From the IMG/VR virus record IMGVR_UViG_3300008110_000102, positions 1-48,489 of that record: DNA of 48,489 nt. One strand, 5' to 3'. Shown one piece after another: positions 1-5,701 of the stretch; position 1 is the stretch's first letter, and every line of letters begins with the position of its first letter. This stretch comes from a virus. The notes under the pieces were generated by a model that was not told where the DNA came from, did not search any database, and saw nothing but the letters and a program-made list of their open reading frames with translations. A program made the position numbers and the translations under genes.

Positions 1-137
1 ATATATATCAATATGTTATATATATTTTAGTGTGTAATTGTTTGGTTTTTCATACAGTCTCGAGCACTGTGATGTGTTACGCGAACACAATTTTGCTATT
101 TAACAGACCGAAAGTTTTGGAGTTGAAGGTGTTGTGT

Positions 138-171
138 ATACATGATAGATTTTATACATGATGATACATGA
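138..171. repeat. Three ATACATGA direct repeats before the first gene
   Basis: The octamer ATACATGA occurs at 138-145, 154-161 and 164-171, just upstream of the first gene at 184. Closely spaced copies next to a start codon could be an operator or leader element, but AT-rich sequence makes chance repeats likely. The rest of positions 1-137 is AT-rich and I see no gene in it. Confidence 0.3.
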
Positions 172-183
172 AAGGATAAGCAG

Positions 184-414
184 ATGAGTCAATCGAACCT
201 GAAACGTGTGATAGCTAGCCTTATGGCTACTTTGTTCGTAGTCGTCACTACCCCCCGCGAACAAAATGCAAAAGCAGGGGTTGTGTATGTTGATAAAAGC
301 ATTGAAAGAGCTAAGGAAATGAGGCCTAGCCTACGGGGTCAACGTGTGTTCCTAGGGAATACTCAACTCGAATGTAAACCACAGCCTAGAATGCAAAAAA
401 TTGAATGTCGTTAA
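184..414 (+). CDS. Small putative secreted protein
   Basis: A 76-residue protein of unknown function. The N-terminus has Lys/Arg followed by a short hydrophobic stretch (about residues 9-22), which resembles a weak signal peptide. The mature part is basic, with a single Cys near residue 64 and another near residue 75. An AAAGGA sequence lies a few bases before the ATG, which supports this start. It heads a run of three genes whose products all seem to go to or through the membrane, the third being a lytic transglycosylase, so a role at the cell envelope is plausible but inferred only from context. Confidence 0.5.
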   Translation: MSQSNLKRVIASLMATLFVVVTTPREQNAKAGVVYVDKSIERAKEMRPSLRGQRVFLGNTQLECKPQPRMQKIECR

Positions 415-479
415 TCTCTTGTTAATCCAGTTCTTGTATGTTGTTCTTATCTGAAACACAACAACACAAGGAATATAAC

Positions 480-695
480 ATGAACAAGCAGAACATTCTA
501 CGATTGATGACTTTAGGTGCTCAAAAAGCACAAGCACTGCTGATAAGATTGGTCATCTATCTTTTGATTGCTATCATCTCAATGTATGGTATGATTAAAG
601 GATATGAAGCTATCAAGGATTGGTACTACAACAAATACATTGTAGAAGTCTTTCTTGAGCATCACGGTGAGGAAGATCTATCATGTGGAAAATAA
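480..695 (+). CDS. Small single-pass membrane protein
   Basis: A 71-residue protein, unknown family. One strongly hydrophobic segment at about residues 19-38 would span the membrane, followed by a short tail with Tyr/Lys and a Glu/His-rich C-terminus. An in-frame ATG exists at 438, but the ATG at 480 is preceded at ideal distance by AAGGA, so I use 480. The last bases overlap the start of the next gene (683), which suggests translational coupling with the secreted transglycosylase. It could assist lysis or envelope entry; this is inference from its neighbour. Confidence 0.55.
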   Translation: MNKQNILRLMTLGAQKAQALLIRLVIYLLIAIISMYGMIKGYEAIKDWYYNKYIVEVFLEHHGEEDLSCGK

Positions 696-1294
696 TAGCA
701 CTCTGTGTTGCGGCCGCTGTCTCTTATAAGGTTGCCGCATACACTCCTGTAGAGACTGTAGTTCAGCCGATAAAGCGTACAGCAAAAGTTGAGACAGGTA
801 TTGATATAGTTAAGCAGTACAATGGTAATCTTTGTTTAGATGCGGTATTGAAAACTAAGCAGATTGATAAGGTGGTTCTTATGGCCGTCTTGTTGACTGA
901 GTCTCGATACTATTACAAGGGTGATGTTCTGCCTAATCCATGGGCTGTTAATTATGGTGGCAAAGGTGTTCATTATAAGACAAGAGCTGAAGCATTAGCA
1001 GGCATCAGGAAAGCTATTAAAGCTGGCCAAACAAATATAGATGTAGGATGTGGTCAGTTAAATTATAGATGGCATAAGGATAAGTTTAAAAGCTTAGAAG
1101 AGATGATAGATCCATACAGGAATGTGCATGAAGCAGAAAAGTTCCTTATGTCTTTGAAAGGTAATAACAGCTGGATGAAGACTATAGCTATGTATCATAA
1201 TTCTGTAGACAAAGCTAAGCAGCAAAAGTATCTTAAGAATTTTAGAGCTTTGCTTAAAGAACATCGAATTGAAGGCTATAGAATTTGGAATTGA
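683..1294 (+). CDS. Secreted lytic transglycosylase (SLT-like)
   Basis: A 203-residue protein. Residues 1-19 form a signal-peptide-like segment, so the enzyme should act in the periplasm. The body resembles the SLT lysozyme-like fold: the catalytic-Glu motif region 'LTESRYYYKG' (about residues 71-80), then a 'VGCGQLNYRWH' segment (around 142-152) matching the GxxQin...W block, and a late 'IAMYHNS' segment (about 169-175) matching the AxYNxG block. Such enzymes cleave the MurNAc-GlcNAc bond of peptidoglycan. The phage also has an M15-type endolysin at 35711, so this may be a second lysis or wall-remodelling activity. Family confidence is good; its exact job is inferred. Confidence 0.75.
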   Translation: MWKIIALCVAAAVSYKVAAYTPVETVVQPIKRTAKVETGIDIVKQYNGNLCLDAVLKTKQIDKVVLMAVLLTESRYYYKGDVLPNPWAVNYGGKGVHYKTRAEALAGIRKAIKAGQTNIDVGCGQLNYRWHKDKFKSLEEMIDPYRNVHEAEKFLMSLKGNNSWMKTIAMYHNSVDKAKQQKYLKNFRALLKEHRIEGYRIWN

Positions 1295-1634
1295 AGAATA
1301 CAACCATAATTATTATTCTGTAGATATGATTAAAAATTTACAACACTTTAGAAAATATGTTGAAGCAAACAAACAGTTTCGAGTGTATGGCTTTTTTAAT
1401 GGTCTTGACAAAGTTAGCTCAGAGTATGATGCAATCATTGGCAAGTACATTGTAGTAAAGCATAAGAATAGACGGGGATTTATTGTTTCCTGTGATGATG
1501 TTGATTACTGGATACCATATCCTTGGGGTATAGGGTTTAGTTGTGAACGACGGCTTAATAAAACTGTTGTGATACTGTTTCGACCAGGTCACCGCAGTGG
1601 TAAACATCTAATTTTGGAGTTAACAGATGAATAA
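1269..1634 (+). CDS. Hypothetical protein
   Basis: Up to 121 residues, no family recognised. Start is uncertain: the longest form uses TTG at 1269, overlapping the transglycosylase gene; an in-frame ATG at 1326 gives 102 residues, and neither has a strong ribosome binding site. The sequence is rich in aromatic and basic residues with a 'WIPYPWGIGF' segment, and reads as a globular cytoplasmic protein. Its end overlaps the start of the next gene by eight bases, consistent with an operon of small genes running from 184 to 2546. Confidence 0.5.
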   Translation: MKAIEFGIEEYNHNYYSVDMIKNLQHFRKYVEANKQFRVYGFFNGLDKVSSEYDAIIGKYIVVKHKNRRGFIVSCDDVDYWIPYPWGIGFSCERRLNKTVVILFRPGHRSGKHLILELTDE

Positions 1635-1899
1635 TTTTGCCTACACTGATGGTGAACTTAAGGAAAATCCACACAAACATCTTTGTAGGATTAATTGGAA
1701 TATCGCAGTAATTCTTAAAACAAGTTCTGCTGATAGTGTATTGAGCTTAATAGCAAGATACTTTAAAGTACCGGACCACATCATAGATAATGTTGATGAG
1801 CTAGCAGATTTTATGGTTATCAATAACTATTCTGATTGGTCTATCACAAGACTTAGCAATCATGCTTGGGTCTTAAAATATGGAGAAAGAAATGACTGA
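1627..1899 (+). CDS. Hypothetical protein
   Basis: A 90-residue protein of unknown function. GGAG lies about eight bases before the ATG, and both ends overlap the neighbouring genes, which supports it as a real operon member. It contains no evident transmembrane segment or metal motif. The C-terminal end overlaps the start of the GapR-like gene, whose ribosome binding site lies inside this coding region. Confidence 0.5.
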   Translation: MNNFAYTDGELKENPHKHLCRINWNIAVILKTSSADSVLSLIARYFKVPDHIIDNVDELADFMVINNYSDWSITRLSNHAWVLKYGERND

Positions 1900-2131
1900 A
1901 GTAAGCAAAAGATTAGAAAGCTATATCTCAAGATTAGAAAATTTACATGAAGAAGTGAAAGCTCTTAAAGGTGATATTAAGCTTGTATTAAAAGAAGCTA
2001 AAGGTGAAGGTCTTGAACCAAAAGCATTAAAAGCGATTGTGTCTATGAAGAAAAAAGGCCTAGAAACAGTTAGAGAAGAGATGACAGTTGTAGAGATGTA
2101 CTGTAGTGCTATCGGAATTGAAATCTTATAA
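1892..2131 (+). CDS. GapR-like DNA-binding protein (DUF2312)
   Basis: A 79-residue, highly charged, all-helical protein. It matches the DUF2312/GapR pattern: an N-terminal 'RLESYISRLENLHEE' coiled-coil helix, a 'DIKLVLKEAKGEG' helix and a 'KALKAIVSMKKK' helix, followed by a short C-terminal helix. GapR is a small nucleoid protein of alphaproteobacteria that clamps overtwisted DNA ahead of polymerases and aids topoisomerases. An in-frame ATG lies at 1880, but GGAG at 1882-1885 sits correctly before the ATG at 1892, and family members begin like this. A phage copy suggests an alphaproteobacterial host and a role in replication or transcription of phage DNA. Family assignment is from pattern recognition. 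Confidence 0.8.
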   Translation: MTEVSKRLESYISRLENLHEEVKALKGDIKLVLKEAKGEGLEPKALKAIVSMKKKGLETVREEMTVVEMYCSAIGIEIL

Positions 2132-2188
2132 AAAGTGCCTTAAGCAAAAGGGCCTAGACCGAAAAGTGCCTTAGCGAAAAGTTCCTTA
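2131..2188 (+). repeat. Three AAAAGTKCCTTA direct repeats
   Basis: AAAAGTGCCTTA occurs at 2131-2142 and 2162-2173, and the variant AAAAGTTCCTTA at 2177-2188, all in the gap between the GapR-like gene and the next ORF. The spacings are 31 and 15 bases. The copies could be protein-binding sites controlling the gene at 2217. Function unknown. Confidence 0.5.
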
Positions 2189-2216
2189 ACACCTTACATC
2201 CTGTAGAAAGAATTAT

Positions 2217-2546
2217 ATGGATCCGATTGTAGAAACAATACTTGATGAGTACTTTAATAAAGAAGTAGTACCAAACAACAATGCTTTAGTCTATTATGAA
2301 GTTAGAGTATTAGATGAGTCTATAAAGTTAACTGATACTATCTTTTTAACACATAGAATGGCTGCTGAATTTATTAAAGGCTATAAAAGTCATCATGGAA
2401 TTGGTGAAGATGATATATCAAAGTTCAGGATAGCAAGAAAACAATTTATAGTTGGATGTGACTTATATTTAGTTATGCAAAGCTTAATGAAAGGTAGAGC
2501 ATATTATCATACCAAAAGAAATTTAAATTTGGTAGAGACAAAATAA
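2217..2546 (+). CDS. Hypothetical protein
   Basis: A 109-residue, acidic-to-neutral protein with no recognised family or motif. Only a weak purine-rich sequence (AGAAAG) precedes the ATG. Its last codons include the first of the TTGGTAGAGACA repeats, so coding and repeat overlap. It is the last gene before the AT-rich island, and its A/T content already rises relative to the upstream genes. Confidence 0.45.
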   Translation: MDPIVETILDEYFNKEVVPNNNALVYYEVRVLDESIKLTDTIFLTHRMAAEFIKGYKSHHGIGEDDISKFRIARKQFIVGCDLYLVMQSLMKGRAYYHTKRNLNLVETK

Positions 2547-2634
2547 CTAATAAAATCAAAATGGTAGAGCTAAATTGGTAGAGAGCTTTGTATATAGATG
2601 ATAAAAAATTGGTAGAGACATCTTGGTAGAGACC
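2529..2634 (+). repeat. TTGGTAGAGACA repeat cluster, left
   Basis: The dodecamer TTGGTAGAGACA occurs at 2529-2540 and 2609-2620, TTGGTAGAGACC at 2623-2634, TTGGTAGAGAG at 2575-2585, and a shorter TGGTAGAGC at 2562-2570. The same dodecamer returns as a pair at 3554 and 3578. All copies have the same orientation and sit upstream of island genes. They look like binding or promoter elements rather than a CRISPR, because spacing is irregular and the repeats are short. Confidence 0.75.
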
Positions 2635-3029
2635 TATTCTTGCTACGACAGAGTGGACACTATACACATGCTATTTATTCAAATACATATCAAAAATGTA
2701 TCAAATAAACATAAAAGGTGTATAAAAAGTACATAAAAAGTGTATAAAATTATATATACCTTATATGGAAAGGTTCCCATGTAATTGTATCAAATTTTAT
2801 CCATTAATATAAATACATGCATGAAAAAATTTAATCAACCTATATTTTTATTCACCCTTTTACATATAATATAATGTGTGATGATGAATAATTTTTTTTT
2901 CACTACCATACATTTTTTTATTGCAATCCTCATCACAATCATGCATATTGTTTTTATGAACATGAATCACACAACAATTAAAACATGTTCATATTAACAT
3001 CAACCATCAAACATGAAATGAAAAAAATT
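2547..3029 (+). other. AT-rich leader region before the island HTH gene
   Basis: About 480 bases with no convincing gene. It holds the right part of the left TTGGTAGAGACA cluster, then an AT tract with repeated ATACAT/ATGTAT words (about 2681-2760), then a poly-T stretch followed by TTGCA (about 2890-2925), and finally a purine-rich sequence before the ATG at 3030. The same order of elements recurs at 3551-3920 before the next ORF, so I read this as a promoter/regulatory module. An in-frame ATG at 2985 would add 15 residues to the HTH gene. Confidence 0.45.
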
Positions 3030-3497
3030 ATGAAAAATGCAATCAAAATTGAAACAACCCCTGTTGTTAAAACCAAAAAAACCCCTAATCAAAAATTGCC
3101 TAAACATCCTAACCCTGTTGCTGATGCACCTGATGTTTTGCCTAATACCTCCATCACTGACACATTACCTATTGTGTCACCTATATCAAATTTAATTGAA
3201 TTTGAAACATTTAAACATTTTGAAAATATCAAAAATTTTATTGAAACAAACAATCAACCTTTCATTAAATTAACACAAATTGCAAAAATCATTGATTGTG
3301 ATGCAAAAACATTGCGACAAAAATTCCGCAAAATTTATTCAATTTTTGATATGAATAAATTGCCACAAATTATTGCATCAAAAAATGACAATGAAAAATG
3401 GATTTTTGAATTTAATGAAAAAAACATGCATGATTTATTAAAAATGTCATATATGCAAAACATTAAAATTGAAATGCCATTGTCACAAATTGCATAA
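3030..3497 (+). CDS. Helix-turn-helix DNA-binding protein of the island
   Basis: A 155-residue protein. Residues 1-60 are Lys/Pro-rich and probably disordered. Residues about 80-130 hold a helix-turn-helix of the small phage type: 'LTQIAKIIDCDAKTLRQKF' followed by a 'KWIFEF' strand, comparable to the HTH in the genes at 8627 and 36178. The only codons that break the local rule 'G only after T' encode Arg96 (CGA), Arg100 (CGC) and Trp124 (TGG), which are the expected conserved HTH and wing residues. This argues for a functional protein under selection. Gly is absent. Start: an in-frame ATG at 2985 is possible; I prefer 3030, preceded by an A-rich leader like those of the next ORFs. It may bind the TTGGTAGAGACA repeats (inference). 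Confidence 0.65.
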   Translation: MKNAIKIETTPVVKTKKTPNQKLPKHPNPVADAPDVLPNTSITDTLPIVSPISNLIEFETFKHFENIKNFIETNNQPFIKLTQIAKIIDCDAKTLRQKFRKIYSIFDMNKLPQIIASKNDNEKWIFEFNEKNMHDLLKMSYMQNIKIEMPLSQIA

Positions 3498-3550
3498 TGA
3501 TAAAATGTGTGTTGTGTGATTCATATAAAATTGTGTCACACAACATTTTT

Positions 3551-3596
3551 AAATTGGTAGAGACATTTTTATGTAAATTGGTAGAGACATTTTTAT
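3551..3596 (+). repeat. TTGGTAGAGACA repeat pair, right
   Basis: Two copies of a 22-bp unit, AAA + TTGGTAGAGACA + TTTTTAT, at 3551-3572 and 3575-3596. They lie just after the island HTH gene and before the next ORF module. They contain AG and GG, so they are conspicuous exceptions to the local dinucleotide rule, which suggests that their sequence is held by selection. Confidence 0.75.
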
Positions 3597-3920
3597 ATAC
3601 ATATAAACATTAATATATATATTTATATACAATAATGTATGTATAAACATAAAATATATACAAAATACATACAAAATATGTATCAAATACAAATAAAATA
3701 TGTATAAAATTTATGTAAATTCATCAACCATTAAAATATACATAAAATATGTATTAAATACACCAATTTAATCATAATCACACAATTTGAAAATGTCAAT
3801 TAAAATCTTTATGTATGAATAAAATTATTTTTCATCATCATGCATTTTTTTGTTGCATTGTGAAAAATTTTTGTTATCATACATATATCAACAACACAAA
3901 CATGAATGTGAAAAAAAAAT
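3597..3920 (+). other. AT-rich leader region before the ORF at 3921
   Basis: About 320 bases without a gene. It contains many ATACAT and ATGTAT words that can pair with each other (about 3600-3770), a poly-T run followed by GTTGCA (about 3845-3857), and at 3902-3913 the word ATGAATGTGAAA, which recurs before the ORF at 4402. The element order copies that of the leader before 3030. No Shine-Dalgarno-like purine box is possible here because AG and GG are absent. Confidence 0.45.
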
Positions 3921-4361
3921 ATGACAAACACACAATGCATCATTATTTCATCATCAATTAATGAAAATGAAAAAAAATATTATTTATATTGTTTAAATGA
4001 TAAAAATGAAAAAAAATACATTAATGAATTGATGAAAAATAAAAAAATTAAAAATGATATTGCATACAATCATTTTAATCATAATGATATTACACAAAAT
4101 GAAATATTTTTGTGTGATGACACATTTGCACATATTTTTAATTTTATTGATGATTATGATGTTAATGATGATGATGATTGTGATACATTATATGAAAAAT
4201 CAATGCAATCATTAAAAAAATATCATTATGTTGTTTTTAAAACAAAAAATCATGCATTGCATCATTTGATAAATTTAATGTATATGTATGACAAAACACA
4301 AATGACAATAAAAAATGATAAAAATTATGATTATGATAATTTATTTGTTACAATCAATTAA
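3921..4361 (+). CDS. Island ORF of restricted amino acid alphabet (A)
   Basis: A 146-residue ORF, no family recognised. It contains no Arg, Gly, Pro or Trp, because the DNA has no AG, GG, CC or CG. A further effect is visible: every Asp, Glu, Val and Ala codon must follow a codon ending in T, so Glu-Glu, Lys-Asp or Lys-Glu pairs do not occur. It is rich in Asn, Asp, Lys, Tyr and Ile, with an acidic patch near residues 76-86. The start ATGACAA resembles those of the ORFs at 4402 and 4932. The length of the open frame in such AT-rich DNA and the shared leader support real coding, but a product is not proven. Confidence 0.5.
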   Translation: MTNTQCIIISSSINENEKKYYLYCLNDKNEKKYINELMKNKKIKNDIAYNHFNHNDITQNEIFLCDDTFAHIFNFIDDYDVNDDDDCDTLYEKSMQSLKKYHYVVFKTKNHALHHLINLMYMYDKTQMTIKNDKNYDYDNLFVTIN

Positions 4362-4401
4362 CACAAAAAAAACAACAATTAAAATGAATGTGAAACATAA
4401 T

Positions 4402-4824
4402 ATGACAACACAAATTACAAATGAAACAATTAAAAAAATTGATATTGATGATATTGATTTTTCAATCATTTATGATGATTTTAAAACAATTTTTCATAAT
4501 ATTGATGAAAATTACAATGAATATGAAAATGATTTTGTTTATCATTTTATAAAATTGTATGATGCACAACAATTTCATCAATTCATCATTGATTATTATT
4601 ATATTTTAAAATTATATGATGAATATAAAATCACAAAATCAAATGATTTTTTTGATGATTTATATATCATAAATAATATTGATTTTTATGATGATGCAAC
4701 AAATTGTATTTTATCACAAATTGATGATGATAATGATGTGTCATTTGATTACATCACAACAATCATGCAATTTGATAAAAATGATGTATGTGATATATTA
4801 TTTAACAACATTGTGAATGTGTGA
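4402..4824 (+). CDS. Island ORF of restricted amino acid alphabet (B)
   Basis: A 140-residue ORF, very acidic, rich in Asp, Ile, Tyr, Phe and Asn, with no Arg, Gly, Pro or Trp. The open frame extends upstream to 4315, but the ATG at 4402 has the same surroundings as that of ORF A: ATGAATGTGAAA 18 bases before, then TATGACAA. Runs such as 'DIDDIDFSIIYDDF' obey the DNA rule that G follows only T. It ends with TGA; TAG is impossible here. An acidic, aromatic-rich small protein could be a DNA mimic or an inhibitor that binds basic proteins, but this is speculation. Confidence 0.5.
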   Translation: MTTQITNETIKKIDIDDIDFSIIYDDFKTIFHNIDENYNEYENDFVYHFIKLYDAQQFHQFIIDYYYILKLYDEYKITKSNDFFDDLYIINNIDFYDDATNCILSQIDDDNDVSFDYITTIMQFDKNDVCDILFNNIVNV

Positions 4825-4827
4825 TTT

Positions 4828-4917
4828 ATGAACATTGATAAAATGATTAATGTAATGATGATTATCAACATGACAATGTTTGTTGTGCATATCATCACAA
4901 ACAATTTCAACATATAA
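4828..4917 (+). CDS. Possible tiny hydrophobic peptide
   Basis: A 29-codon ORF that begins four bases after the TGA of the preceding ORF and ends fifteen bases before the next likely start. The peptide is rich in Met, Ile and Val and could lie in a membrane. Its tight fit between neighbours is the only support, and such short frames arise easily in this DNA. Confidence 0.2.
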   Translation: MNIDKMINVMMIINMTMFVVHIITNNFNI

Positions 4918-4931
4918 AAATGTGTGCAATT

Positions 4932-5243
4932 ATGACAATCCCACAATTATCAATCAAAATTAAATCATTTATATTATTTATTTGTGATGTTGAATATCAA
5001 AATGATGATGAAACATACACAAATGAAATTGTTAAATATAAATATAAATGTGAATTAACATTATATGAATACAAACAATTATTGTTTAATGATGTTGTGT
5101 TGTTATCATCATTGAATGATGAACATCCATTCATAAATGTTTATGAAAATAATGACTTTGATTGTTGTGAAACAAAAATAAATGTTATGTTAATTGATGA
5201 ATATAATTATAATCAATTACATGATTGTATTATCATTAAATAA
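4932..5243 (+). CDS. Island ORF (C), hypothetical
   Basis: A 103-residue ORF of unknown family, beginning with TATGACAA like ORFs A and B. An in-frame ATG at 4920 would add four residues. It lacks Arg, Gly and Trp. Two Pro codons (near residues 4 and 62) account for two of the rare CC words in this part of the island. It is acidic, with Cys at several places, including a Cys-Cys pair near the C-terminus. No motif recognised. Confidence 0.45.
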   Translation: MTIPQLSIKIKSFILFICDVEYQNDDETYTNEIVKYKYKCELTLYEYKQLLFNDVVLLSSLNDEHPFINVYENNDFDCCETKINVMLIDEYNYNQLHDCIIIK

Positions 5244-5302
5244 TAATTAATACATTACATAATAATTATGCATCATGTTTAAATATGTGATGCATTTTTA
5301 TT

Positions 5303-5479
5303 TGTTTATATATTTACAATTTTATATAATCTTTATACATATATGATATGTTATTGATATGTGTTTATATATTTACAATTTTATATAATCTTTATACATA
5401 TATGATATGTATTTAATATGTGTTTATATATTTACAATTTTATATAATCTTTATACATATATGATATGTTATTGATATG
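5303..5479 (+). repeat. Three tandem copies of a 59-bp AT-rich repeat
   Basis: Units at 5303-5361, 5362-5420 and 5421-5479 are nearly identical; the middle copy differs near its end (ATTTAA where the others have TTATTGA). Each unit begins TGTTTATATATTTACA and contains TATAATC, CTTTATAC and the palindrome CATATATG. The repeat closes the island; ordinary sequence resumes at about 5497. Tandem AT-rich iterons suggest a replication origin or a partition-like or regulatory site; no function is shown by sequence alone. Confidence 0.9.
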
Positions 5480-5587
5480 TATTTGAAACAAATGTGTCTC
5501 GCCATCTACCCATACCCACCACCCATTCATTGTCAAGCACAAAACTTAGGGGATAGATGTAAGAGAAATTATTACTTGGCCAAAGTA

Positions 5588-5616
5588 TTGTAACAATTAG
5601 GTTCAAAAAATTATAA
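5588..5616 (+). promoter_or_regulatory. Putative sigma-70-like promoter for the DUF932 gene
   Basis: TTGTAA at 5588-5593 and TTATAA at 5611-5616 are separated by 17 bases, about 85 bases upstream of the ATG at 5702. The 200 bases between the tandem repeats and the gene hold no other feature I can support. Confidence 0.4.
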
Positions 5617-5701
5617 GGGTAAAACTTACTATAGGAAAAAATCTTGTATCCCTATGATTTCTTATCTATTATATTCTTATCACTTAAACAAAGGAGTTCT
5701 T

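Larger units (their letters stand above)
2937..5330. other. Restricted-dinucleotide AT-rich island
   Basis: In this stretch base context is severely restricted. From 3809 to 4939 (1131 bases) I find no AG, GG, CG, CC or CT: each G is preceded by T and each C followed by A. Between 3597 and 5330 there are only six exceptions (CC at 3728, 3763 and 5127; CCC at 4940; CT at 3807 and 5156). From 2937 to 3550 the G rule still holds on the plus strand except at three codons, but CC and CT occur. The flanking genome has normal dinucleotides. As a result, TAG stops, Shine-Dalgarno sequences and codons for Arg, Gly, Pro and Trp cannot exist in the core. Cause unknown. Confidence 0.9.

Noticed and set aside
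2529-3596. CRISPR array
   Set aside because: The repeats are only about 12 bases, irregularly spaced, and one overlaps a coding region; there are no unique spacers of constant length.
3902-3960. Frame from ATG 3902 as upstream start of ORF A
   Set aside because: It is out of frame with ORF A and ends after about 17 codons.
4749-4946. Minus-strand ORF in the island
   Set aside because: Open by chance in AT-rich sequence where the opposite-strand rule also removes some stops; it overlaps the tail of ORF B and the start of ORF C and has no leader.
2937-5330. Diversity-generating retroelement target or template
   Set aside because: No reverse transcriptase and no template/variable pair; the bias is not restricted to adenines and covers non-coding DNA as well.
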